Below, one piece after another: positions 1-10,500 of a stretch of DNA of 17,961 nucleotides. Within the stretch, counting starts at the first letter, position 1. Each line of letters starts with the position of its first letter. The notes beneath the pieces were generated by a model that was not told the origin of the DNA, made no database searches, and saw only the letters and a program-made list of their open reading frames with translations. The position numbers were made by a program, and so were the translations under genes. Origin of the DNA: UBA1231 sp045652765 (GTDB lineage Bacteria > Bacillota_I > Bacilli_A > ML615J-28 > CAG-313); NCBI GenBank assembly GCA_045652765.1, contig JAZOLG010000015.1, positions 1-17,961 on the forward strand, given 5' to 3'.

Positions 1-19
1 TAATTTTAGGCTTTTTATT

Positions 20-40
20 AGAATGTGATAATCACATTCT
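20..40. promoter_or_regulatory. Perfect 21-bp palindrome, candidate operator of the matrix operon
   Basis: Two 10-base arms (20-29 and 31-40) are exact reverse complements around a single central base. The core reads TGTGA-N3-TCACA. The site lies directly upstream of a TATAAT box, where a -35 element would be, and no good TTGACA-like hexamer is present at the right distance. That placement suits a dimeric regulator, either an activator replacing the -35 or a repressor. The spacing is 3 rather than the 6 of a CRP site, so I do not assign it to CRP/FNR. There is no T-run immediately after it, which argues against a terminator. The half-site ATGTGATA recurs at 80-87. Confidence 0.5.
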
Positions 41-50
41 TATCAAAGCA

Positions 51-56
51 TATAAT
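51..56 (+). promoter_or_regulatory. Candidate -10 box of the six-gene operon
   Basis: A perfect TATAAT lies 45 nt upstream of the first start codon. No convincing -35 hexamer sits 16-18 nt upstream; that space is taken by the palindrome at 20-40. No other promoter is evident before the operon's terminator near 13163, because all the gene junctions are tight. Confidence 0.5.
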
Positions 57-100
57 GTGTATTGTATGTTTTGATGAGTATGTGATAGAAGGGAGTACAC

Positions 101-931
101 ATGAGAAAACTTAGACATTATTTGAAATCCATGAATTATCATGTGTATTTCAAGAGAATTAGAGATGTTAATAATAAGTTTGTTGCTGACATCGTTGGAC
201 ATCAAATTATTACTAGTAACGATGCTTTTATTGAATCTGTTACTAAAGGTGTTGTAGAACAAAAACTTGATATTTCAATATTTGGTAAAAACTATATTAA
301 GTATACAATAGTTGACCAAAGAACAAATGCTGCAATAGCTAAAGTAGATAATCGATATAATGTATTTAGTTTAGAAGGTATTTATCTTGGAACTATTGTT
401 AATCATATTGTTAGAACATTTTGTATTTTTGGCATAATTTTTCTAGCATTTGTTAGCTTACTTTTATCAATGCTTGTTATCAAATCAACAATTAAGATGA
501 AAGTAGATAGTGAATTGAAAGTTGCAGAAGCAAACGGTAAAATCGTAACTACAGAGTGGAATGTCTTTGGTGAACTGAAGAGTCAGAAGATGTTGTATCC
601 TGGTAAGAGTGGTCATTATTATTTTACAGTTATTAATGAAAATGATAGTGATGTTATGTTTATTTGTGATTTTGATGATGAGAACGAACATTTCGTTCCA
701 ATGCGTTATCGTATTGAACGTACTGATGGTGTTGTCATTACTGATGAATGGGTAACAATTGATGAATTGTTGATCACATCAACTTATCTTCCTGCCCACA
801 GTGAATATACATATCATTTAGAATGGATCTGGTTAACAGAAAGTGATGAGCTAGATACAATTATTGGTATGCAAGAAGATGCAACTTATACAATTAAAAT
901 AGAATTAACTTCTAATATTGTAAATAACTAA
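101..931 (+). CDS. Membrane protein: N-terminal soluble domain, one TM, TasA/camelysin-like C-terminal domain
   Basis: The protein has 276 residues and starts at an ATG 5 nt after the Shine-Dalgarno sequence AGAAGGGAG (87-95). Residues 1-100 have no signal peptide and form a basic, probably cytoplasmic domain I do not recognise. One membrane segment follows at about 104-127. The rest looks extracellular: W153 and a YPGKSGHYYFTVINEN stretch (166-181) like the 'P-G-x-F-x-V-x-N' strand of TasA/camelysin proteins, then EWIW followed by DELDT and IIG, matching that family's W-x-W...D-x-DT-x-x-G signature. It is the first gene of the operon and lies 19 nt before the next. I infer it may be a membrane anchor or a fibre-state sensor. 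The TasA-like call rests on motifs read by eye, and the N-terminal domain's function is unknown. Confidence 0.75.
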   Translation: MRKLRHYLKSMNYHVYFKRIRDVNNKFVADIVGHQIITSNDAFIESVTKGVVEQKLDISIFGKNYIKYTIVDQRTNAAIAKVDNRYNVFSLEGIYLGTIVNHIVRTFCIFGIIFLAFVSLLLSMLVIKSTIKMKVDSELKVAEANGKIVTTEWNVFGELKSQKMLYPGKSGHYYFTVINENDSDVMFICDFDDENEHFVPMRYRIERTDGVVITDEWVTIDELLITSTYLPAHSEYTYHLEWIWLTESDELDTIIGMQEDATYTIKIELTSNIVNN

Positions 932-935
932 TATG

Positions 936-943
936 AAAGGAGA
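936..943 (+). promoter_or_regulatory. Shine-Dalgarno that sets the next start at 951
   Basis: AAAGGAGA lies 7 nt before the ATG at 951. An in-frame ATG at 933 overlaps this Shine-Dalgarno sequence and has none of its own, so 951 is preferred. Confidence 0.8.
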
Positions 944-950
944 CGCTGCT

Positions 951-2102
951 ATGAAGGGCTTTAATATTAAAAAGTACTTATTAATAATCGCTGTTTGTGC
1001 AATTATTGCGATAATTGTTTATAGCAGCGGAACTAATCAATCAAGTACTAATGCTGCATATAGAACAGAGATTAGTGGAACAGATGGTGCAAGAGTTGCT
1101 AAATGGGATATTAATAGTTTAGATAAAGATGGCGAAGAAATGAGCTTATCAGCTGATGTTCAAAATATTGAAACTGGTAGTGGTAACTGGTTTTTAGAAA
1201 TTGAAAACTTATCTGAAGTAGCTGCAAAACTAAATAGCACATCTACTATTGGTATAAGACTTGATAGTGAAATTTTTGGTTTAAAAACATATGGTAATGA
1301 TAATCCTTGGAATTTTATTCAAGGTGAAACAAACCCTATTAAATTTGTTGTTTATATTTATGATTGTCCTTTAAGTTCATTATTATCATATAATATGAAA
1401 CAAGGTGGAACAACAATTAATATATCATATGCTGAATATTTAGCATTAAGTGAAGCTGAAAGAAAAGCATGTACAGAAGTTGTTGATGAAAGTGTTGATA
1501 GTGTAGTAGTGTTTGATACATCATCAACAACTAAACCAATGGCTTTAGATCATGTTAAAGAAGCTTATATGGATCATGTTGAAAATTACTTATATCAAGA
1601 GTTTGTTTTATCAAGTGTTTCATTAAATTTTGGTATTAATGAAAATACAAAAAAATGTGTTAGAATTTTCTGGCAAATAGATGATAGTATCGGAAGTACA
1701 ACAGGTACGAGTGATAAGTTTACAATCTATGATGAAGAAACTGGCGCAGTTGTACAAGAAAATGTTGATTTATTTGATTATCAAAAATACATCTCAGGTC
1801 TTAAAGGTGAACCAAGTTATGATTTAATGGTTGGTGATGAAATGCAAACTATTCGTCATGAAAGATTAAGTGGTGATCAAGAAACGTATTTAAAAAGTGA
1901 ATACTACGAAGATGACAAAACTACACCTACAGATGAGAGCCAAATTAAAAAAACTGGTAAAGATTTATATCAACATTTAACTTATTTAATGTATGAAAAT
2001 TTCAAAACAAAACAAAATGAATACTTACAAACTTTAGGTTACATGGAATGTGGCTTAACTTGTAGTATCGTATTTAATTTAAAAATTGAACAGGTTGACT
2101 AA
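951..2102 (+). CDS. SipW-dependent TasA-like secreted protein
   Basis: The protein has 383 residues from the preferred ATG. A basic start and hydrophobic stretch (about 9-25) lead to an AAY junction, then a TEISGTDGARVAKWDI stretch. This closely matches the SipW-dependent signal class, in which the mature TasA/camelysin-like chain begins about 15 residues before a VAKW-like strand. ENLSEVAAKL further on fits the 'N-x-SEVAA' strand common in such proteins. A later RIFWQIDDSIGSTTG is a weak version of the family's W-x-W...G signature. It lies just upstream of the signal peptidase, as SipW substrates usually do, and its stop overlaps that gene's start (TAATG). TasA-class proteins form extracellular matrix fibres; the role here is inferred from that. 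It is longer than TasA (about 260 residues), with an extra central segment. Confidence 0.75.
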   Translation: MKGFNIKKYLLIIAVCAIIAIIVYSSGTNQSSTNAAYRTEISGTDGARVAKWDINSLDKDGEEMSLSADVQNIETGSGNWFLEIENLSEVAAKLNSTSTIGIRLDSEIFGLKTYGNDNPWNFIQGETNPIKFVVYIYDCPLSSLLSYNMKQGGTTINISYAEYLALSEAERKACTEVVDESVDSVVVFDTSSTTKPMALDHVKEAYMDHVENYLYQEFVLSSVSLNFGINENTKKCVRIFWQIDDSIGSTTGTSDKFTIYDEETGAVVQENVDLFDYQKYISGLKGEPSYDLMVGDEMQTIRHERLSGDQETYLKSEYYEDDKTTPTDESQIKKTGKDLYQHLTYLMYENFKTKQNEYLQTLGYMECGLTCSIVFNLKIEQVD

Positions 2103-2674
2103 TGGGAAAGAAAATATATAAAATTACAAAGTTAGTTTTACTAGCTATTGTTATTATTATACTAGCTGTCTTAAGTATATATTTAATAAAAAAAGCAACT
2201 AGTAAAAAACCAGTTACTAAAATATTTGGTTATTCATTCTATTATGTAGAAACAGGTAGTATGATGCCAATTATTAATGTTGGAGATTTAATTGTTGTAA
2301 AAGAGTTTGATAGTGAACACTATCAAGTTGGTATGAATGTTACATATTTACTTGAAGGTGCAAAGTCAACTGTCACTCATCAAATCGTAAAACGTGATGG
2401 TGATATTATTACAACACGTGGTATGAATGCTGAAACTAATAATACTGATGATGAACCATTTGATGTATCTTGTATTGTTGGAGAAGTTGTTCATGTATGG
2501 AAAAATTACTACAAATTTATTAATTTTGTTAAAAGTCCGCTAGGAATTATTTGTTTAGCATTAATTGGGTTTGCAGTAGTTGAAGGAATCGGTTTACTAG
2601 ATAAAGTAATTCTTAAAAAAGAAGAAAATATAGAAAATAAAGAAAACGAAAAAATCGAAGAAAAAGAAGCTTAA
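2102..2674 (+). CDS. sipW: SipW-type signal peptidase I
   Basis: The protein has 190 residues. It removes signal peptides from exported TasA-like proteins at the outer face of the membrane. A membrane segment (about 11-29) precedes the nucleophile motif TGSMMPIINVGD, with catalytic S53. A THQIV motif places H93 where ordinary bacterial enzymes have Lys, which marks the ER/archaeal-like SipW class. A second membrane segment lies at about 147-165, followed by a Lys/Glu-rich tail. The box that usually reads GD-x-N reads GMNAETNN here (107-114), followed by DD (116-117), so the first conserved Asp is Met; D116 or D117 could supply the acid. The start overlaps the previous stop and has only a weak Shine-Dalgarno sequence, suggesting translational coupling. 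Its position between TasA-like genes is typical of sipW. Confidence 0.9.
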   Translation: MGKKIYKITKLVLLAIVIIILAVLSIYLIKKATSKKPVTKIFGYSFYYVETGSMMPIINVGDLIVVKEFDSEHYQVGMNVTYLLEGAKSTVTHQIVKRDGDIITTRGMNAETNNTDDEPFDVSCIVGEVVHVWKNYYKFINFVKSPLGIICLALIGFAVVEGIGLLDKVILKKEENIENKENEKIEEKEA

Positions 2675-2676
2675 TG

Positions 2677-2684
2677 AAAGGAGA
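2677..2684 (+). promoter_or_regulatory. Shine-Dalgarno that sets the next start at 2692
   Basis: GAAAGGAG lies 7 nt before the ATG at 2692. An in-frame ATG at 2674 overlaps the previous stop codon and comes before this Shine-Dalgarno sequence, so translation from it would need another signal. The arrangement is the same as at 933/951. Confidence 0.75.
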
Positions 2685-2691
2685 TAAGTTG

Positions 2692-3309
2692 ATGAAGAAA
2701 AAGTATGTTTTATTAATCATGTATGTTGTTCTTGTTGTGATGTTATTTTTAACTTCATCAACATTATCAAAATACGTATCGACAACAAATAAAGAAAGTT
2801 CGTTTGTTGTTGGTAACAACTTATATTTCGAATATATTCGCGGTGATTTATACCGTAATAAACAATTAATAGTTGGTAAAGAAGTACAATATGAAGAAGA
2901 TGGTAGAATTGTTGATTGTATTGAAACAATGAACCTTGCACCTAAAGACACACTTGTATATCATTTCTATGTTACAAATTACAGTTCAACAACTGATGAA
3001 GCAAATAACGTAGATGGATTGTTCTACCCTCAAGCAGGTGCAATTCTTGAAATGCCAGTACTTAGAAAAACATATGAATTTGATTGTACAATTTCATATC
3101 GTCCTGTAAATGAAGTTGGCGAAGCTTCAACTGTTCCATTTACACTTGTTACTGATAATATTGATTTACCAATTCATTCAAATGAAATAATGACATATGA
3201 ATTTAGGGTCGAAGTAAAAGCTGACCAAGTAGAAGCTACAACACATGATGATTACTTTGGATCTACATTAACAATTTATTTGTTTGTAGATGCTGCGAGT
3301 GATAACTAG
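2692..3309 (+). CDS. Small SipW-type secreted protein, probably TasA-like
   Basis: The protein has 205 residues. A KKK start and hydrophobic core (about 5-20) are followed by TLSKYVSTTNKESSFVVG and then LYFEY. This follows the same '(S/A)-K-Y, about 15 residues, hydrophobic strand' plan as the neighbouring SipW-type signals. A later APKDTLVYHFYVTNYS stretch resembles the 'P-x-D-x-x-x-Y-x-F-x-V-x-N' strand of camelysin/TasA domains. There is no C-terminal anchor or sortase motif. It lies directly after sipW, in the position of tasA itself in Bacillus, and 8 nt before the next gene. It is probably a secreted fibre or accessory subunit. The SipW dependence is well supported by context; the TasA-like fold is less certain. 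Confidence 0.65.
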   Translation: MKKKYVLLIMYVVLVVMLFLTSSTLSKYVSTTNKESSFVVGNNLYFEYIRGDLYRNKQLIVGKEVQYEEDGRIVDCIETMNLAPKDTLVYHFYVTNYSSTTDEANNVDGLFYPQAGAILEMPVLRKTYEFDCTISYRPVNEVGEASTVPFTLVTDNIDLPIHSNEIMTYEFRVEVKADQVEATTHDDYFGSTLTIYLFVDAASDN

Positions 3310-3317
3310 GAGGCGTT

Positions 3318-4511
3318 ATGGAAAAAAAGAAGTTTTTTAACCGCCTGATAGTTTTTGTACTTTTACAAGTTGTACTTGGTATTGTATTTATGAATTCATA
3401 TATTGTTGAAGATACAAAATCAAGATACATTGAACAAGCCAAAGACCAAATAAGAGCAAACTATACGGCGTTATATTTTGATTCAAATCTTTCATCTGCA
3501 ACTCTTGCACTTGAAAATAATGTTGCTTATATAAATTTTGATTTAATGAATTTTATAGGTGAAGATGTTACAAAACGTGATATTGAATACACTATTTCTA
3601 AACCAGAAAAGTTTTATGATGATAAAGCCAATGAAATTACTCCAGATGGTATAAAAGCTTTACACGTACTAGATGTTTGGGGTCAACCTAAAGCAGTTGG
3701 AAATGATACTTATATGTATAAAACAGAAATTGTTGAAAATACTGGTGAAGAAGTTGATGGGACAGATAACTACATATTTACTTATGAAACATTATCAACT
3801 GGTGGTAGTGAAGATGGTGAAGTATCTGGTGAAAAAGGTATTGGTAAGACACATAATGTAACCGTTAAAATAACAAGAACTGATTCTTCAAAATTTGAAA
3901 GCGGTGAAAAAATATCACTTGTTATTCAACTTAGTAAACCATATGAAGAAGTATTTATTATTGATTTAACAATTCTTGATACATTAATTACTTTCTCAAA
4001 TACTAGTGGTACAGTTTTTGAAACTGAGTTTGAAAAAATGCAAATTCAAACTGCTAATATTTTCTCATATGTTTACAGTGAAGAAAAAAGTTCATATGAA
4101 GAAAGAACAAATCCTAAGGATATAAATGAATTATTTACAAGTTATGGATTTAAAGTTACTTTAGTGTTTGATAATTTAATTTTAGATAGAAATAGTTTAG
4201 ATCAATTACATATGGAAAATGATGGTGGAACACCATCCAACATTGATATTAGTAAACCTTATATTGTAAGTGTTAATAATACATCAACTGGTGGAACTAT
4301 CGAAATGTATGTTCCTGAAGCTTCATCATTTGATATAAACTTCTTACAAATTGATTTAAGTAAAACTTATTCTTTTAAAGTAAAAGTCGAAGTTTATTTA
4401 TACAATAAAACAAGTGGCGAATACTATTTTAAAGAATATAACATTTCACTTGGTGGATATGATCATAGTAATGGTGGTTACTATGTGATTAAAAACAGGG
4501 AGGTGGCATAA
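3318..4511 (+). CDS. Secreted protein of the SipW/TasA-like locus, unknown function
   Basis: The protein has 397 residues. Its ATG follows the strong Shine-Dalgarno sequence TAGGAGG (3307-3313), which overlaps the preceding stop codon. A basic start and hydrophobic segment (about 9-27) are followed by TKSRYIEQAKDQIRANYTAL and then YFDS, again the pattern of the two other SipW-type substrates here. The mature part is beta-rich by appearance, acidic and rich in Thr/Ser/Asn, and I recognise no catalytic motif. A strand around LENNVAYINFDLMNFIG (65-81) resembles the 'hydrophobic-x-F-x-x-x-N' edge strands of TasA-like folds, but I would not assign the family on that alone. There is no C-terminal anchor. 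The stop overlaps the start of the giant gene (TAATG), so the two are probably translationally coupled and their products may act together. Confidence 0.6.
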   Translation: MEKKKFFNRLIVFVLLQVVLGIVFMNSYIVEDTKSRYIEQAKDQIRANYTALYFDSNLSSATLALENNVAYINFDLMNFIGEDVTKRDIEYTISKPEKFYDDKANEITPDGIKALHVLDVWGQPKAVGNDTYMYKTEIVENTGEEVDGTDNYIFTYETLSTGGSEDGEVSGEKGIGKTHNVTVKITRTDSSKFESGEKISLVIQLSKPYEEVFIIDLTILDTLITFSNTSGTVFETEFEKMQIQTANIFSYVYSEEKSSYEERTNPKDINELFTSYGFKVTLVFDNLILDRNSLDQLHMENDGGTPSNIDISKPYIVSVNNTSTGGTIEMYVPEASSFDINFLQIDLSKTYSFKVKVEVYLYNKTSGEYYFKEYNISLGGYDHSNGGYYVIKNREVA

Positions 4512-7500
4512 TGAAGAAGATGAATAAAAACAGAATTTATTCAGTAATGTCATCGGTTTTATTTGTTTTAATAATCTTAACAGTTGTCGTACTTTTCGGT
4601 ACATTAAATATTAATGAACCGAAATTAAATGCAGAAGCTATGAAGATTACTGTTAATAAAAAAGTATCTGTAGATATTTATATCTATGGTGAAGATGTTG
4701 TTTATGATGAAGAAGAGTCTAACTTAGCAGTTGATGTTTATTATGCTGAAGAAGATTCTGAAATTCATGTTAGAGCAATTAATGATACATCAATTTTTAC
4801 ACAATTTAATATTGTTAATGATGGTGTATCATCTACATCAACTTCAGAACATACTTCATTAACTGTAAATGGTGAAGTAACTATTGATTTTGATGTTAAA
4901 AAGGCTGAAGGATTTGTTAATGGTCAATTACTATATGATATGATTCCAGTAACAGAAGCAAGTCATCTTGTAGCTATTCAAAAGATTTTAACACATGGTC
5001 CTGGAAATTTAAATAATGCAATAATCGCAGAATATGACAAGTTATTTAATTCAAATAATGCATATAAATCTGCTACTGATAAAGCTGCATTTATTACTGA
5101 AAAAGAGTTGTTTAATACTGTTCAAACTGGTTATTATGGTATTAATAATAACTTATCAGTATTTAGTAATGAATTTACAGGGATTGGAAATGCTACATAT
5201 CCTTTTAAAGGGGTTTTTGTAGGTAGTGATGAAAGAACAAAAATCATTTCAACAATTAATGCAATGGAGTCAAATGGTAATAATTATTACGGTTTATTTG
5301 GTGTTTTAGAAAAAGAAGCGACACTTCTTAATTTAGACATTCATACATCAGTAGGTGTTACTAAGGCTAATACTAATATTGGAAACGATGCAACTGCCGA
5401 TAATCTATATGTTGGTGGTATTGCTGGTAAAATCAATAATGCATTAATTTATAACACAACTTCATCAGCTATCGTGAGTATTGATTCAGCATATTCTACA
5501 GTTTATGCGGGTGGTGTTACAGGACATTTAACTGGTGGATTTAGCTTAATTAATAAATCTGATTATGATGGATCATTAACTAGCTGGATTATTAATAACT
5601 CATCAAGCAATAATAACTATGTAGGTAATATTGCAGGATACGCAGATGGTGCTTATATAAAAGATTATAACATTAATACTACTAATAATGATATAATGCT
5701 TTCTAGTAGTGCAGCAAATAGTATCAATACTTCTAACTACATGGGAACTATTTTTGGTTATTATAATGGTTCAAAAGTTAGTGAAATTTCTAATGTTTCA
5801 ATTAAAGCTGAAAGTGAATCTAAATTACAAAGTATCGTTCACTATGGAACATCTTATGTAGGTGGAGCTATCGGTTATGTAAATGCAACTAATGAGTTAG
5901 TTGTAGGTGAAATTAAATTTACAAATACATCCAAATATAAGAATAATTTTATTTCACAAAGTTTTAGTAAAGATTCACATGCTAATGTTTATGCTGCTGG
6001 TTTGTTTGCACAAACTAGTGGTAAAGTAACTGCAAGTGATGAATTTAAAATTAATATTAAAGATGTTGCTATTGATGACAAAATCATTAAAAAAGGTGAA
6101 TACTTATTTAGTGGTAATTATCATATAGAAGCAACAAGCCATGGACAAAATCCAAGAAATAGAACTTATGGTAAATGTATTTCAGCTGGTATGGTTGCTA
6201 AAGGTTACTTCGATATATTAGGTGAAGATGGTGCGAACTCACAAATCCTAATTAATGATGGTGCTGGTTTATTTGAAGTTGTTGCAACGCAATCTCAAAC
6301 AGCAGCTCATGATGATTATGAGACTGACAAAGAAGTAAATCAAGCCAGTGATATTGAACACTGTATAGCGTCTTTAGTGTTTGGAATAATTTCAACAAGT
6401 TCTAATACAATTACTTATAATAATGTTGATATTTATACAACAAATGTTTTAATAAATGCGATTCGTGAAAATGGATCACGTGGTATGGGTGATGTAAGAG
6501 TATCTGGATTTAATGGTTACTCAAATGATACATCATATCAAAATATTAATTTATATATTAATAACAGTCATTTTAAACTTGATAGTATTTCTTATGAAGT
6601 TGAAAATAATAATGACGATACTAACAATGCTTATTGTGGTGGTTTATTTGCGGAAGTAGAAGGAAATTCTAATAATAGTTCTGCAAGCGTAAGAAATTGT
6701 AAAGTATCAGGATATGTTGAATCTAGTTATGAAGAAACAGGTACAACATTAAAAATCGATACAATTCAAAATGCACAAGCGCCAGGTGGTCAAAACTATC
6801 GTAATGAAGGTTACGTTGGTGGTATAATTGGCCAATTATGGCGTGTTAAAACAGTAGATGGATTATTGTATAATGGTTCTACTGGTGATGATGATCATAT
6901 TGTTTTACAAAGCCATGAAAACCCAGACAGTATTTTCTGTGGTGGTATTATTGGTTTTATTAAAGTTAATGCTGACTATGATCCAATCAATATTTCAAAT
7001 TGCGAAATTAAAAATGCAAAAGTTCAAGTATATGCGACTAATATTCGGGACTTTAATAACCCTGATATAATGTTAGGTGGTATTGTTGGTGCCGTATATA
7101 CAGAAGGTGGATATACAAGTAATTATACTGATTTACATGTTTATAATTGCGATATTAATGCATTTGGTTATGAAAACATGGAAGCAAATGCTGCCGGTAT
7201 TGTAGGCGCGATGCCTTGGAATGGTACACAAAACTTTAGAAATTGTTATGTTTTTGCTTCTAACATTACTGCAACATCAACTAAAGAATCAACAAATTAT
7301 GATGATGATCGTACGCATGCAGCTGGTATTATGGCGTGTGGTCAATCTAGTACATTGACTATTTACAATTCTGCTGTAATTGATTCAAATATTATTGCTG
7401 ATGGATGGACTCAAAACAGAACTGTTGCTGCTGGTATGTATGCACAACGTCAAAGTTGTACTCCAACTTTCCATAATGTTTATATTAATTCTAAAGTCGA

Positions 7501-10500
7501 AGCCTATGTTCAAGGAACTTTGACAGCTGCTATTACATATCGTTTTGGTAATACAGGAAATGTATCAAATACAGTTAATGGTGTGACTGATTATAACTAT
7601 TACACATCAAATGTATCTGGTTCATCTAATAACAATTATCATGAAATTGATATTGATGATTTTGAAGTAAACGGTACTGGTGTCTCTATTGAAAACATTA
7701 TTAATTACCGTAGTGGAACAAAAGTATATCCAGTGCTAAAAAATGGTACAGATTTTGTAGTAAACAATGCTGGTACTGCAAATAATGTTACTCTTAGTAA
7801 AATAACTACAAGAGAATATGCTACTGATATTATGGATCTATGGGTTAATGTTAGATCTGGTGGTAATACGTCTAATCCATCCCTATTAACAGAAGAACAA
7901 GCTCATGATTTGGGTTGGTTTAAAATTGCAAGTATTAATGTTTACAGTGGTTCATATTCAACAACTGATTTAGAACATTTAAATGATAATTTATCTGTAC
8001 AATATGATGATGGTACAAATACTTATAAATTTAAAGAAGAAGATAGTGAAGGTAAGAGATTCTTAAGTCATATTTTAGATAGTAGTATTCTTACTAGAAC
8101 TGGTTATTTTGAAGCTATTACATCAAGTAATGTAACGCTTGGAACTAATTCATTTACTATAGTTAGAGACATTGATGTAAATGTATATCAAGGCATTCAA
8201 AGTATGATTGTTAATTTCAGTGTCACTGATATGCCTTTATATAATTTAATAATGGTAGATTCTAATGGTAATGAAATTAATTCAAGTGCTAATAATAAAG
8301 ATAATTATGGTACATATGAATACGAGTACCGAGTTAATGGAACTAAGATTGATTATACATTAACATATTATCCAAATCCTGAAATGTCGGGTAAAGCTGA
8401 CTTAACATTCTATTTCATTTTCCAAATCGGTACTACAACAACTCCAATTTATGAAAAAGCATGTATTAGAATGAATTTAAGTCCAAATGTTCGTAAACTT
8501 ATTGGTATAGAACCTGCTACATATTCTCCACCACTTAATATTCGTGATGCAATAATTGGAACTGATTCTAATCCATACTTATTAGAAGTTGGTTCAATTA
8601 CTAAATTTATTCCTGTATTTACAAGAGTAAATGATATTGAATACACAGAATATCGTGATGATACGAATATTGATTTCGTTACTTATGGAACAAATGCTGG
8701 AAATGTGGCGGTTATTAGAAGTAATGGTGAGTTAACTATTAATAGTCATAATAACAATAATGTTTATACTATTACAGTTATTCCGAAAGATTACGATATT
8801 AATCCTAATGGACATACACACTCATTTGTAAACTGTGAATGTTCATGTGGAGCTCAAAGAGCTACAGCATACTTTGAAACAATCGCAACAGCAAATGTTA
8901 GAACAGTAACTTACACTGTTACAGGGGCTGATTTAACTTCAATTGGTAAAGCAACTAATGAATGTGATTTCTATTTTGATTTATCAATTTATTCAAGTTA
9001 TTCAAGCATTCTTGATAATTTAACAATTACTATTGGTGGTACTGTATTTAATGATTACAGATTAATTGCTGATGGTGTTGAATTAACTGGAGATGCTCCT
9101 CTCAAAGGGGAAGAATACGTTGAAGGATATACAGTTATTGTTCCAGCTTATGCTGTAACAGGTAATATAAATATTACATTAACTTTAGATGTTGTATATG
9201 ATATAACATTTGTACTTAACTGTGATAAGTTTAATGATATTTATGTTGGCCCTAAATCAAAAACATTTAAAGTAATTGCTGGTACATCACTTGCTACATA
9301 CTTTGAAAATACTGCAGCAACTAATGAATCTATTGATCAATTAAATAAATGGGTTGAAGAAGCTACATTATTTGGATATGCATTTAATGGATTCTATCTT
9401 GTAGATAATGCAGATTCACTTCCTGCTTATGGATACGACTTATCAACACTTGTTGATAATGGAGCAACAATTAATACATCTTTAACATTCTATGGATGTT
9501 GGAGTTTCCTAATTGAGTTAATTGAAGCCCCTGGTACTCATATTAAAACAAGCTTTGCTGACTCATTTATGAAAGATTATTATAATGAAGATAAAGTTAC
9601 ACAAACTATTCAAATTCCAATTAATAGTAACCGTGGTTATATCTTCACTATTGAAAAAGATGAGGGATTTATTGGTGAGGCTGATGTTAAAGCATTTGCC
9701 TTAACAAAGCTTGATGATGAAATTATAACAAGTGAAATTCAGGTTGAAAAATACCATGAAAATCAATATTTGTATTATATTCCACCAAGTGCAATTAAAG
9801 GTTATCTTGTAATTGCAACATCTGTTTCTAACTCTGAACTTATTGTTGGTGAAAATACAGCATCAGTAACTGATGAGTTATTACCACATGATGGAGTATA
9901 TACATTTAAATATGTTGTAAACCACAAAAATACTGCCGATGATAAATCATTTATTTATAATTCTGGTATTGTTGGTAATGAAAGTTCTAACTTAAATTAT
10001 AACCGTGATATAATGCTTGAATTCTTCGAAGAATCATTTGATGGTGTTAATCTTGGTGAAACAACAAGATACTTAGAAAATGGTACAGTAATCGAAGTAT
10101 ACTATCATTTATATGTTGATGGTGTTAAGAAACAAACAATTGTTGGAAGTTATACTGTTGAAAATGATACTACAACAAGAGTATTCTTAAAAGACTTTAC
10201 ATTAATTAATAATGACGATTCGACTCGTGCATTCAAGGAAATTACATTTAGAGATTTATTAGGAAATAATGAAATGGTATCTGAGGTTTATTATTTCTCA
10301 ATTACACCTCCTAATGGAAATACACATCAAGAAAATCGCATTATTAACTATATTGTAAATGCAGGATATTACTATTATAAAGATGGTAACTATCGTTATA
10401 TTGAAGGTGTTCGTTCACAAAAAGATTTTATTAATAAACCAATTCAAGGTCAATTAAATAACTTTGTAATGCACGAATCTGCTCTTCACAAAAATATGTA

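Noticed and set aside
20..40. Palindrome as a CRP/FNR site or as a terminator of an upstream gene
   Set aside because: The TGTGA and TCACA halves are 3 nt apart rather than 6, and no T-run follows the dyad immediately.
933..950. Upstream in-frame ATG at 933 as start of the TasA-like protein
   Set aside because: It overlaps the Shine-Dalgarno sequence that serves the ATG at 951 and would add only MKGDAA before a second typical start.
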